Below, piece after piece: positions 1 through 6,757 of a stretch of DNA of 11,945 bases. Both the position numbers and the translations under genes were made by a program. The stretch comes from an uncultured Lachnospiraceae bacterium (lineage in GTDB: Bacteria > Bacillota > Clostridia > Lachnospirales > Lachnospiraceae): the NCBI GenBank assembly GCA_902783765.1, contig CACZSB010000099.1:1-11945 (forward strand), in the 5' to 3' direction. Positions within the stretch are counted from its first letter, which is position 1, and every line of letters begins with the position of its first letter. Below the pieces are notes generated by a model. It made no database searches. It worked only from the letters and a program-made list of their open reading frames with translations, and was not told where the DNA came from.

Positions 1-59
1 ATTACATCCTTATTCATCATAACAGTTTTATCCTTTTATAGACCTTCACCTTCTTATGC

Positions 60-87
60 CATAAAAGGCCCTGTTGGGCCTTTTATG
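60..87 (-). terminator. Hairpin terminator after the alcohol dehydrogenase operon
   Basis: A perfect 12-bp stem (60-71 with 76-87) closes a TGTT loop (ACAA... reading on the minus strand is CAACAG-like at the tip). The stem is GGCCC-rich inside and A/T-rich at its base, so it carries A- and T-runs on both sides and could act in both directions. It sits about 55 bp past the stop codon of the minus-strand dehydrogenase, where the end of the four-gene operon is expected. Bases 1-59 beyond it show no gene or clear signal. Confidence 0.8.
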
Positions 88-140
88 AAACGAAGCAGCC
101 GGGATTACCAGCCCCAGCGCTTATGAATCATGGCACGGCT

Positions 141-1319
141 TTAGGCGGGGGCGGAAAGGCAGGCCTCGAAAATGGCTATCACATCCTCCTTGCCCAGGGG
201 TACATAGGCACGGGCCAGCCGGCCGCTTCGGCACACATGCTCTGCCATATCCTCAAAATGCTCCCGGCCGATGCCCAGATCCTCCAGCCCCATGGGCAGA
301 CCCGTGGAAACGAAATACGCTTCCAGAGCGTCTATCCCCTGCCGGGCCAGAAGATTTTTGTCGTCCCCGGAAAGTCCGAAGACCTTTTCCGCAAAGCGGA
401 CCAGTCGAGGCGTAATGGAGGGATCCTTAGCCAGAATATGCCGCAGCCAGCGAGGGGTCAAAATGGCCAACCCTACCCCGTGTGTAATATCATAAAAGGC
501 GGAAAGCTCATGCTCCATGGCATGGACCGCCCAGCCGCTGAAATCCTTTCCGTAGGAGGGAATGCCGGAGCAGGCCAGGGAGGAATTCAGCATCAGGTTG
601 GCGCGAGCCTGGTAATTATCCGGCTCCTTCAGGGCCACGGGGCAATTCTTCATCACGGAACGCAAAATGGTCTCCGCCAATTCCTCGGAAAAGTCGCAGT
701 CCATTTCCCGGGCAAAATAATCCTCCATAATATGACTCATAATATCCGCCGAGCCGGAGGCGGTTTGCAGGGGCGGCACCGTAAAGCTCAGGCTGGGGTC
801 GCAAATGGAAACCGCCGGGTAATCAAAGCGGGCCCCCTTCTTCTCTCTGGTTTTCAGATTGCTGATAACCGCCATGGGATCGAATTCCGAGCCGGTGGCG
901 CTAAGGGTCAGCACCGCTGCCAAAGGCAGAAAGGGCCCCCGGCTGCCCCCCTGGGAAACCATGTCCCAAAGATCTCCCTCATAAAATACTCCGGCGGCCA
1001 CGGCCTTGGCGCAGTCAATGGTGCTGCCGCCTCCCACCGCCAGAATTACTTCGATATTCTTTTCCCGGCACAGGCGGACCCCCTCTTCCACCGATTCGAT
1101 CCGGGGGTTGGGATCGATACCGGATAGCTCTGTCACCTCATAAGCCTCCTGACGGAGAACCGTCATAATCTCATCATAGAGACCGCTTTTCTTTACAGAG
1201 CCCCCGCCGTAAGCCAAAAGCAGCTTTTTCCCGTAGGGAGCCAGGGCTTCCTGAAGATTGGATAGGGCGCCCTGTCCGAAATAAACCTTGGTGGGAATAT
1301 GATGTTTGAAATTCTGCAT
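141..1319 (-). CDS. Iron-containing alcohol dehydrogenase (butanol dehydrogenase/YugJ-like)
   Basis: This 392-residue protein is a full-length group III (iron-type) alcohol dehydrogenase, a cytoplasmic enzyme that interconverts alcohols and aldehydes or ketones with NAD(P)H. The N-terminal half is the nucleotide-binding part: GGGS occurs near residue 38 and GGGSTIDCAK at 96-105, followed by ATGSE at 141-145. The C-terminal half is the helical metal domain. Its likely metal ligands, by family spacing, are Asp192, His196, His266 and His280 (AMEHEL...DITHG). The ATSGE-type segment followed by DPMAVISN resembles the butanol dehydrogenase branch more than FucO or glycerol dehydrogenase. The ATG has a strong AGAAGGAGG site seven or so bases upstream. 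It is the last gene of a four-gene operon, 29 bp after ridA. The family is certain from the motifs. The substrate and NADH/NADPH preference cannot be read from the sequence. Confidence 0.93.
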   Translation of the reverse strand: MQNFKHHIPTKVYFGQGALSNLQEALAPYGKKLLLAYGGGSVKKSGLYDEIMTVLRQEAYEVTELSGIDPNPRIESVEEGVRLCREKNIEVILAVGGGSTIDCAKAVAAGVFYEGDLWDMVSQGGSRGPFLPLAAVLTLSATGSEFDPMAVISNLKTREKKGARFDYPAVSICDPSLSFTVPPLQTASGSADIMSHIMEDYFAREMDCDFSEELAETILRSVMKNCPVALKEPDNYQARANLMLNSSLACSGIPSYGKDFSGWAVHAMEHELSAFYDITHGVGLAILTPRWLRHILAKDPSITPRLVRFAEKVFGLSGDDKNLLARQGIDALEAYFVSTGLPMGLEDLGIGREHFEDMAEHVCRSGRLARAYVPLGKEDVIAIFEACLSAPA

Positions 1320-1348
1320 GGTTTACCTCCTTCTGCAATGGATTGTAT

Positions 1349-1732
1349 TCAGTTCTGAACCAGGGCAACGCACTCGATCTCCACCCGGGCATCCTTGGGA
1401 AGCCGGGCCACCTCCACCGCCGCCCGGGCGGGGAAGGGTTCCGAAAAGTACTGGGCATAAATGCCGTTCATGGCGGCAAAATCTCCCATGTCCGCCAGAT
1501 AGACATTGGTTTTAACGACCTTATCAAGGCCGGAGCCCGCCGCTTCTAAAATGGCCTTCAGATTTTCCAGGCTCTGCCGGGTCTGGCTTTCGATATCCTC
1601 CCCCGCAAAAGCCCCTGTGGCCGGGTCCACCGGCAGCTGGCCGGATACAAAAATCAGATCCCCGGCTTTCACGCCCTGGGAATAGGGGCCGATGGCCGCC
1701 GGAGCCTTGTCCGTATGAATCGCTTTTTTCAT
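1349..1732 (-). CDS. ridA: RidA family reactive intermediate (enamine/imine) deaminase
   Basis: The 127-residue product matches the RidA/YjgF/UK114 family in length and motifs. Members are small trimeric cytoplasmic enzymes that hydrolyse 2-aminoacrylate and other enamines/imines released by PLP enzymes, forming 2-oxoacids and ammonia. Visible family features are IGPYSQ with Tyr17, FVSGQLP at 28-34, the VYLADMGDFAAMN segment, PARAAVEV with the catalytic-site Arg103, and VEIECVA with Glu120 near the C-terminus. These residues mark the deaminating (archetypal RidA) branch. The start is ATG with AAAGGAG upstream. It lies 23 bp after the YdcF-like gene and 29 bp before the alcohol dehydrogenase, so co-transcription is likely. 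No PLP enzyme lies in this operon; the ilvE aminotransferase is 5 kb away in a different transcription unit. Confidence 0.94.
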   Translation of the reverse strand: MKKAIHTDKAPAAIGPYSQGVKAGDLIFVSGQLPVDPATGAFAGEDIESQTRQSLENLKAILEAAGSGLDKVVKTNVYLADMGDFAAMNGIYAQYFSEPFPARAAVEVARLPKDARVEIECVALVQN

Positions 1733-1755
1733 TTTTTATCTCCTTTCCTTCCGCC

Positions 1756-2481
1756 CTACAGAGGGTCGGGGATAATCCATTCCTTATAAACCGCCAGGCA
1801 CTCCCGCAAAAAGAAGGTGGGATACAGATACCCCGGGGAAGGGGCAGACAAGGTCTGAACCGACAGCCCCAGGCGCCGGGCCATATGTCCGGCCCGGTAA
1901 AGATGAAAATCATTGCTGACCACCAGCAGGGATTCCGACAGGCCCTCCTGCCGAATCACTTCCAGGGAAAAAGACAGGTTTTCGCTGGTGGAGGTGGATC
2001 GGTCTTCCAGATATATACGCTCTTCCGATATGCCCAGAGCCTTTAATTCCCGGGCAATGCAAAGGGCCTCGCTGATGTTTTCCCCGGGTCCCTGGCCCCC
2101 GGAGCAGACCACCGGCATATCCGGGTGCTCTTTCAGATAATCAGCAGCGGCCTCAATGCGAAGACGCAGCATCAGGGAGGGTCTTTCCCCCTTGACGCCG
2201 CAGCCCAGCACAATGAGAGTCCCGACTTCCTGGGGCTGCTGGCGGCTTTGCCGAAGGATAAAAAAACCGGCCACCACCGTCAGAACCAAGCCGGTCAGTC
2301 CCAGAATTCCCAGGATCCGCCGAAGCTTTTCAGGCAGTTTTGTCCGGAAAATGCCGTAAAGGATCAGCAGAAAGCCCACAAAAAGGCCCAGGGCATTTCC
2401 CGGGTTTAGAATATTTACGCGCAGAGGCCAGCCGAATACCAACAGACAGGCCAAACCCAACAGCGCCCAGACAAAGCCCAT
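1756..2481 (-). CDS. YdcF/SanA/ElyC-like DUF218 membrane protein
   Basis: A 241-residue protein with three likely membrane segments at about 2-20, 28-46 and 56-77, followed by a DUF218 (YdcF/ElyC/SanA type) domain from about residue 86 to the end. DUF218 signatures are visible: TLIVLGCGVKG at 88-98, a CSGGQG loop at 126-131 followed by Glu138, the DRSTSTSENL segment at 160-169, and SNDFHLYRAGHMARRLG at 189-205 with His193 and Arg196. Family members are linked to cell-envelope processes such as polysaccharide handling or vancomycin sensitivity, but their reaction is not known. No function is therefore assigned here. The ATG is preceded by AAGGAGGAGG. The gene begins 21 bp after the zinc-ribbon gene stop and ends 23 bp before ridA, inside one operon. 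Confidence 0.85.
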   Translation of the reverse strand: MGFVWALLGLACLLVFGWPLRVNILNPGNALGLFVGFLLILYGIFRTKLPEKLRRILGILGLTGLVLTVVAGFFILRQSRQQPQEVGTLIVLGCGVKGERPSLMLRLRIEAAADYLKEHPDMPVVCSGGQGPGENISEALCIARELKALGISEERIYLEDRSTSTSENLSFSLEVIRQEGLSESLLVVSNDFHLYRAGHMARRLGLSVQTLSAPSPGYLYPTFFLRECLAVYKEWIIPDPL

Positions 2482-2502
2482 GGACCTCCTCCTTACCGTA
2501 TC

Positions 2503-3078
2503 TTAGATGCCATCGGGCATGATGAAAGGTTGGGAACCCCACTGGGAATAGTACTCCGCCAACATCTCAGGATTACTGGCGGCCATAATCACCGCAGCCA
2601 GCAATAAGCCGTTAATCACCAGGGCCAGAACACTTATAATCAGGCCGGCCAGAGCCATATTTTTACGAAGTCTGCCCTTCAGACCCAGGATGCCGCAAAC
2701 TACACCCACGATGGAGGCCGGCAGGCCTATGTAAGGCACACAGCAGCTCACCAGGGCACAAATGGACGAAATCAAAGAAATCAGGGCGAAGGTATCCCTC
2801 CCATTGGGCTGAGGCGGCTGATAGCTGTTGGCATAATTGTATTGTCCCGAATTATACGAGCCCGACTGGTACTGGTTCTGATAATAGGAATTCTGATTAC
2901 TGCCATTCCGATAGGGATCATCATAGCTGTAATGCTGGGATCCGTCGGCAGCCTCCGTTTCCTGTCGGGCCTCCTGCTCATCCAGAGCCCCCGTCTCATC
3001 ATAAAAAATCGTTTTCCCACAATTGGGACAATGACGTATACCCTGCGCCAGACGTTGTCCGCAGTGAAAACAATACAT
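2503..3078 (-). CDS. Zinc-ribbon, low-complexity, DUF4190-like membrane protein
   Basis: A 191-residue protein in three parts. Residues 1-22 are a zinc ribbon with Cys3/Cys6 and Cys17/Cys20 (CFHCG...CPNCG). Residues 46-92 are a low-complexity linker rich in Tyr, Asn, Gln and Ser. Residues 95-168 hold hydrophobic segments (about 97-134 and 141-167) separated by LKGRLRKN, the layout of DUF4190-type membrane proteins. The start is chosen as the ATG at 3076-3078: AGGAGG (3087-3092) lies eight bases upstream. A GTG nine bases further up would overlap that AGGAGG site and is unlikely. It is the first gene of a four-gene operon with its own promoter. Function is unknown; zinc-ribbon plus DUF4190 proteins are common in Bacillota and are usually left hypothetical. 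Confidence 0.82.
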   Translation of the reverse strand: MYCFHCGQRLAQGIRHCPNCGKTIFYDETGALDEQEARQETEAADGSQHYSYDDPYRNGSNQNSYYQNQYQSGSYNSGQYNYANSYQPPQPNGRDTFALISLISSICALVSCCVPYIGLPASIVGVVCGILGLKGRLRKNMALAGLIISVLALVINGLLLAAVIMAASNPEMLAEYYSQWGSQPFIMPDGI

Positions 3079-3101
3079 AGCCGTCACCTCCTAACCGTCC
3101 C

Positions 3102-3130
3102 ATTGTATCATAGCTGGCTTGTCATGGCAA
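3102..3130 (-). promoter_or_regulatory. Sigma-70/SigA-type promoter for the zinc-ribbon to alcohol dehydrogenase operon
   Basis: On the minus strand TTGCCA (3125-3130) is followed by a 17-bp spacer and TACAAT (3102-3107). The spacer ends in TGA, giving an extended -10 (TGATACAAT). Transcription would begin near 3095, leaving a short leader that holds the AGGAGG site of the zinc-ribbon gene. The promoter lies in the 56-bp gap directly after the stop codon of the comEC-tail reading frame. I see no terminator between that stop and this promoter, so readthrough from the competence operon is possible. Confidence 0.72.
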
Positions 3131-3134
3131 TTAT

Positions 3135-3887
3135 TCAATAAATCAAAGCGTTGATCATGTAAATCCGCACCCGGGCCGCCTCTTTATCACAGTAAACCGC
3201 CAAGAAGAGATAATGCCGTCCCTGACGGTTGGTCATCAGGATCCGCTGACGGGCCAGCTCCATATCGCTGCCGCTGAAAATATAGCAATTGACCCCGGGC
3301 TCTCCCAATTCGTGGACCAGCTGATAAGGATCCGAGGGCCAGGAGAAGGCGCGGCCTTTTAAGGCATCCCCCAGGGCCTCCTGATTGATCTCCCCCGCCA
3401 CGAATTTTCGGCAAAGGGCATCCAATTCCTCCTTCAGTTCGGGGCTGATGCTGCGGAAGGGGTCCGATTCCTCCGTATTATTGGTGATTTCCGACATAAA
3501 AAGGCTGTAAAGCCGGTCTGTCATTTCCAAAGACAGGCTGAATCCCTCCTGGCCCGGGTCCTTTTCGGGACAGGCCCGGCCTCCGTTTCGATGCACCCCC
3601 TCCGGCAGGCTTTCCCCGGGCAGGGTATCTGCCGCAGTGGCACTGGCCGGCACCGTAACGGGCCAGCTTTCCGCCTGGCCGCTGCTTTCCCCGGCAGGGC
3701 CAGAGGGGAGGCTGGCAGTCGCAGACAAGGCCTCTGATTCGCTTTCCCCGGCAAAGCTGCTTTGCTGGAGTTCCGGCAGATCCTCCGGCCCCCGGCGCAG
3801 CAAAATCAAACCCAGGGCCAGGGCCAAAAGCAGAATGATGCCGCAGACGATCCAGGTATTCCGATTGGTTTTGTGCTCTTTATCCAT
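3135..3887 (-). CDS. Membrane-anchored protein of unknown function (internal start within the comEC frame)
   Basis: An ATG at 3885-3887 has its own GGAGGA site about seven bases upstream, inside the comEC frame, and would start a 250-residue protein. It has a Lys/Arg-containing N-terminus, one membrane segment (about 12-30) followed by RRG, a Ser/Ala/Pro/Glu-rich linker (about 40-110), and a folded-looking C-terminal domain (about 115-250) with Cys159, Cys201 and Cys233. I do not recognise the C-terminal domain. The charge pattern suggests the N-terminus is inside and the linker and domain are outside. That fits an independent protein better than a tail of ComEC, whose preceding metallo-beta-lactamase domain is generally placed outside the membrane, because one added membrane crossing would then put the domain in the cytoplasm. 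I therefore favour separate translation from this start, alone or alongside the fused form. Confidence 0.6.
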   Translation of the reverse strand: MDKEHKTNRNTWIVCGIILLLALALGLILLRRGPEDLPELQQSSFAGESESEALSATASLPSGPAGESSGQAESWPVTVPASATAADTLPGESLPEGVHRNGGRACPEKDPGQEGFSLSLEMTDRLYSLFMSEITNNTEESDPFRSISPELKEELDALCRKFVAGEINQEALGDALKGRAFSWPSDPYQLVHELGEPGVNCYIFSGSDMELARQRILMTNRQGRHYLFLAVYCDKEAARVRIYMINALIY

Positions 3888-6263
3888 TGATTGTTCCTCC
3901 ACATTTGAATGATAAGTCTGAATGATAAGGGGGTCATTTTCCGGGACCTTGATACATAAAGCCCCCTGTCGATCTGTTCGGAGACAGCGGGCCCCCACCG
4001 TCTCCAGCCTTTCGAGGGTTTCCGTGGCGGGATGGCCGTAGCGGTTGTTTTTGCCGCAAGAAATCAGGGCCAGTGCGGGCCGGATCAGGGCCAGAAATGC
4101 CGCCGAGCTGCTGTAGCGGGATCCGTGATGGGCCACCTTCAAACAGCTGATCCCCTGAAGCTGCGCCCCATAATGCCTGATGATCTGCTCTTCGCCGCTT
4201 TCTCCCAGATCCCCCGTGAGCAGCAGGCTGAAATCCCCCCGCCTAAAAAGGATCACCAGGGAATCATTATTCTCCGCTTCCTCCAAAGGAATGGAACCGG
4301 GATACAGCACCTGAAAGGAGGCCTCTCCCCGGCTCCAGCTGTCCCCGGCCCCGGCCAGAAATACATTCAGCTGCCTTTCCCGGGCCATTTCTTCCAGGGC
4401 CTCCTGCTTTTCCGACCCGTGATAGCTGTAGGGCAGCAGCAGCCCCCCCAGCTCCAAAAAAGGGTCCTCCACCAGGGCTTCCAGGCCGTTAATATGATCC
4501 CGGTCCGGATGGCTGACAATGACATATTCCAGCCGTCTGATCCCCGCATAGCGCAGGTAGGGCAAAATGATCCGCTCCCCTGAGGAGGCGGATCCGCCCC
4601 CGGGATCCACCAAATAATTTACGCCTCCGGGCAGCTCTATGAGCAGACAGTCTCCCTGGCCCACGGCCAGGGCCGTGATCCGCAATTCCCCCGGAGGCCG
4701 GATCAAAAAGACCACCGCCGCCCCCAGGGTCCAGAAATACAGGAAAAGGGCGGTTTTTCGGATATTTTGGATGTTTCGGCTCAGGCGGCTCTGCCGACTC
4801 TCCTTTAAGGAGAGAGCAGCCCTAAGCCATTCCCGCCGCCTAATCCGAAAGCTCAAAAACAGGCCGCCAGTCACCAAAAGAAGGTACAGGGCCGTCTGGG
4901 CCCGGTCCGGATGGCCCAGCACCATGGTACTTAAGGGCAGGGAAGCCAGACCCTCACACAGCAGACGAATCCCCCTTAGCAAATAAAAGACCGGGCCTCC
5001 CAGGATCATGCCCGCCGGCAGAAAAACCCTGGCCGCCAGGGCGCTGAAAAGACCCCCGGCCATGATAAAGCCCGCCAGGGGCACCACCAGCAGATTGACC
5101 GGCACGGCATAGGGGTAGAAGCAATAATAATGATGGAGAGTGAAGGGCAGCATCCCCATTTGCAAGCTCACGGGCACCATCAAAGCCCGGGCCCCGGAGG
5201 ATTCGCAGCGAAGCCTTTCCAGCAGCACCGGCAGCAGGACTCCCAGCAGCCAAATACAGCCGAAGGAAAGCTGGAAGGAGGATTGAAACAGAGCGTAGGG
5301 ATAGGGAATCAGCACCGTTAAAGCCGACAGGGCCAGGGCTGAAGGCAGATCATAGGAGAAGCCGGCCCCCCGGGCCAGCTGGGCCAAAAGAGCCATGAGC
5401 CCCGCCCGGCGCACCGGGATCCGGCCGCCGCTCATAAGCATATAAAAGCCCAGGGCGGTCCCCACTAGTAAAAAGCGCAGCAGCCCAAAAAGCCGGCGGC
5501 CCCTTTTGCCCCCGGGAGGAATAAAGGACAGAAGCCAGCCGCCCCCCCGGCCCAAAAGCAGGGCCCAAAAGCTCACATGGAGCCCGCTTACCGAAAGGAT
5601 ATGGGACAGGCCGGCCCCCTGGTATAGGGTCTGGATCTCCGGGGATAAATCGCTCCTGTCCCCCAGGATCATGGCAGAAAGGATCCCGGCCTCCTCCTGG
5701 GGGTGGACCTGCCGGAGCCCCGCCCGAAGAAAGGTGCGGACCTGCAATGCGGCCCGGCGAAGAGGGGCCTGCCCCTCCGCCTCCTTCATCATGGCCTCTG
5801 CCTCCATAAACAGGGCCATATCCAGAGAAAGATAATAGGCCTTTGAATCGAACTGCCCCGGATTGTCCGCCCCCTCAAAAAAGGCAAGTTTTCCCACAAA
5901 AAGCAGGATATTACCGGGCCGGATATCCTCTCCCTTAGGGAAATAAACCAGCACCCGGCCCGCCTGTAGTGCCTCATCCAGGCCCTGGGGGGTAAATTCC
6001 GCCCCCTCCAGCAAAATGCTCCAGCCCCGGCTGTTTTCGGAAAGCTCCAGTACCCGGCCCCGTAGAAGCCCCAAAGCCGCCTGCTCCGGCTGGGCCCGGG
6101 TCCATCGCTCCGCAGGCCTGGCCCCCCGAAGGGGCAGCCCCAGAAGGCTCAGAACGATCAGCAGCAATAGCCAGAGAAGGGCCAGAAAGACCAGGGGCCG
6201 CTGCAGCCGTTTTTCCTTCAGGTTCAGGAGGGCCTTCCCCACCCCGCCCTCAGTCCGTGACAT
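3135..6263 (-). CDS. comEC: ComEC competence DNA channel fused in frame to a downstream membrane protein
   Basis: The frame encodes 1042 residues. Residues 1 to about 785 are a complete ComEC, the inner-membrane channel for single-stranded DNA uptake: one or two N-terminal membrane segments (about 23-45), a DUF4131/OB-like region (about 60-160), the Competence membrane domain (about 190-460, with ILSVSGLH at 222-229), a last membrane segment (about 504-522), then a metallo-beta-lactamase-like domain with HPDRDH (585-590), TGDLG (683-687), AHHGS (711-715) and YGHP near 742. Typical ComEC proteins end about here. This frame continues without a stop for a further ~257 residues through a second protein (described separately from 3887). 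Start: the ATG at 6261-6263 overlaps the comEA stop by 14 bp and has GGAG four bases upstream; a TTG at 6279-6281 is less likely. ComEC identity is secure. Whether the fusion is real, a recent mutation or a sequence error is open. Confidence 0.9.
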   Translation of the reverse strand: MSRTEGGVGKALLNLKEKRLQRPLVFLALLWLLLLIVLSLLGLPLRGARPAERWTRAQPEQAALGLLRGRVLELSENSRGWSILLEGAEFTPQGLDEALQAGRVLVYFPKGEDIRPGNILLFVGKLAFFEGADNPGQFDSKAYYLSLDMALFMEAEAMMKEAEGQAPLRRAALQVRTFLRAGLRQVHPQEEAGILSAMILGDRSDLSPEIQTLYQGAGLSHILSVSGLHVSFWALLLGRGGGWLLSFIPPGGKRGRRLFGLLRFLLVGTALGFYMLMSGGRIPVRRAGLMALLAQLARGAGFSYDLPSALALSALTVLIPYPYALFQSSFQLSFGCIWLLGVLLPVLLERLRCESSGARALMVPVSLQMGMLPFTLHHYYCFYPYAVPVNLLVVPLAGFIMAGGLFSALAARVFLPAGMILGGPVFYLLRGIRLLCEGLASLPLSTMVLGHPDRAQTALYLLLVTGGLFLSFRIRRREWLRAALSLKESRQSRLSRNIQNIRKTALFLYFWTLGAAVVFLIRPPGELRITALAVGQGDCLLIELPGGVNYLVDPGGGSASSGERIILPYLRYAGIRRLEYVIVSHPDRDHINGLEALVEDPFLELGGLLLPYSYHGSEKQEALEEMARERQLNVFLAGAGDSWSRGEASFQVLYPGSIPLEEAENNDSLVILFRRGDFSLLLTGDLGESGEEQIIRHYGAQLQGISCLKVAHHGSRYSSSAAFLALIRPALALISCGKNNRYGHPATETLERLETVGARCLRTDRQGALCIKVPENDPLIIQTYHSNVEEQSMDKEHKTNRNTWIVCGIILLLALALGLILLRRGPEDLPELQQSSFAGESESEALSATASLPSGPAGESSGQAESWPVTVPASATAADTLPGESLPEGVHRNGGRACPEKDPGQEGFSLSLEMTDRLYSLFMSEITNNTEESDPFRSISPELKEELDALCRKFVAGEINQEALGDALKGRAFSWPSDPYQLVHELGEPGVNCYIFSGSDMELARQRILMTNRQGRHYLFLAVYCDKEAARVRIYMINALIY
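3906..3929 (-). repeat. Short tandem direct repeat at the comEC/tail junction
   Basis: The 11-bp sequence TGAATGATAAG (plus strand) occurs twice, at 3906-3916 and 3919-3929, with a period of 13 bp (CTTATCATTCA on the coding strand). The 13-bp units differ at one base (GA versus AA at the end). Because 13 is not a multiple of 3, gain or loss of a unit shifts the comEC frame. By hand translation, one added unit would end comEC at a TAA at 3880-3882 that overlaps the downstream ATG (ATGGATAA). With the two units present, the frame runs on into the next gene. Confidence 0.8.
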
Positions 6264-6585
6264 AGGGCTCCAGCCGGGCAAAGGTGGCCTCCTTGATGCC
6301 CGGCACCAGCATCAGTTCTTCAATGCTCTGAAAGGGCCCGTGAGCTTCCCGGAAGGCGATAATGGCGGCGGCCTTTCCGGGGCCGATGCCCGGCAGCTTG
6401 TCCAATTCCTTAAGATCCGCCGTATTGATATTCACCAGCAGAGGCTCCGTGGCGGGGATCCAGGCTTCTTCGCTTTCCCTAAGGGGCTCCGGTGCGGGGC
6501 CCGATCCGTTTTTTTGCCAATAAAAAACCCCGCCCACCAGTAAAAGGCAGGCCAGGATGATGATCAGCCATTTTGATTTCGGCAT
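6250..6585 (-). CDS. comEA: ComEA, membrane-anchored helix-hairpin-helix DNA-uptake protein
   Basis: A 111-residue protein with a membrane anchor at about 6-22, a short Pro/Glu-rich linker (about 28-48), and a C-terminal double helix-hairpin-helix DNA-binding domain (about 51-111): VNINTADLKELDKLPGIGPG, then AIIAFREAHGPF, then SIEELMLVPGI. This is the ComEA domain, which binds incoming double-stranded DNA outside the membrane and hands it to ComEC. There is no SLBB domain between anchor and HhH, so it is shorter than the roughly 200-residue ComEA of Bacillus. The start is the ATG at 6583-6585 with AAAGGAG upstream. A longer frame back to 6741 would cross the promoter and the ilvE terminator, so it is rejected. 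comEC follows with a 14-bp overlap, implying translational coupling. Confidence 0.92.
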   Translation of the reverse strand: MPKSKWLIIILACLLLVGGVFYWQKNGSGPAPEPLRESEEAWIPATEPLLVNINTADLKELDKLPGIGPGKAAAIIAFREAHGPFQSIEELMLVPGIKEATFARLEPYVTD

Positions 6586-6622
6586 AGGGCTCCTTTCGGG
6601 CCTATACCCTTCTGCCAGAAAA

Positions 6623-6651
6623 AGTATAACAAAAAATCCCCTTAGGAACAA
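6623..6651 (-). promoter_or_regulatory. Sigma-70/SigA-type promoter for comEA-comEC
   Basis: On the minus strand TTGTTC (6646-6651), a 17-bp spacer, and TATACT (6623-6628) form a well-matched housekeeping promoter. Transcription would begin near 6616, about 30 bases before the comEA ATG. No ComK-type or other competence box is evident to me in the 6652-6704 stretch upstream. Confidence 0.72.
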
Positions 6652-6704
6652 GGAGCGGAGGATCGAAGGCATGCTACAATATGTGGCAAAATGAGACAAA
6701 TAAT

Positions 6705-6729
6705 CGCCCCCGGGTTTTTCCCAGGGGCG
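6705..6729 (-). terminator. GC-rich hairpin terminator after ilvE
   Basis: A 10-bp stem (6705-6714 with 6720-6729) closes a 5-base A loop (minus strand). It has one G-U wobble when read as minus-strand RNA and one mismatch on the plus strand, which favours the minus strand. The trailing sequence (ATTATTTGTCTCATTTT) is only moderately U-rich. It lies 28 bp past the ilvE stop and separates ilvE from the comEA promoter. Confidence 0.65.
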
Positions 6730-6757
6730 TACAAACTTCACTAAGACTATTTCAATT

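Noticed and set aside
123..1127. Long plus-strand open frame opposite the alcohol dehydrogenase
   Set aside because: It is antisense to a clear iron-type dehydrogenase, has no ribosome binding site, and its translation is low-quality Gly/Gln/His-rich sequence; long antisense frames are common in GC-rich genes.
3079..3087. GTG start for the zinc-ribbon protein
   Set aside because: It overlaps the AGGAGG sequence; the ATG at 3076-3078 is ideally spaced from that site.
4662..4677. Perfect inverted repeat CACGGCC-AG-GGCCGTG inside comEC
   Set aside because: It encodes conserved ComEC residues (ITALAVGQGD region) and the loop is only two bases; it looks like chance in a GCC/GGC-rich gene, despite some likeness to the hairpin in repeat copy 2.
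6586..6741. Longer ComEA start at 6741
   Set aside because: The extension would begin beyond the ilvE terminator and the comEA promoter; the ATG at 6583-6585 has AAAGGAG upstream and begins a normal membrane anchor.
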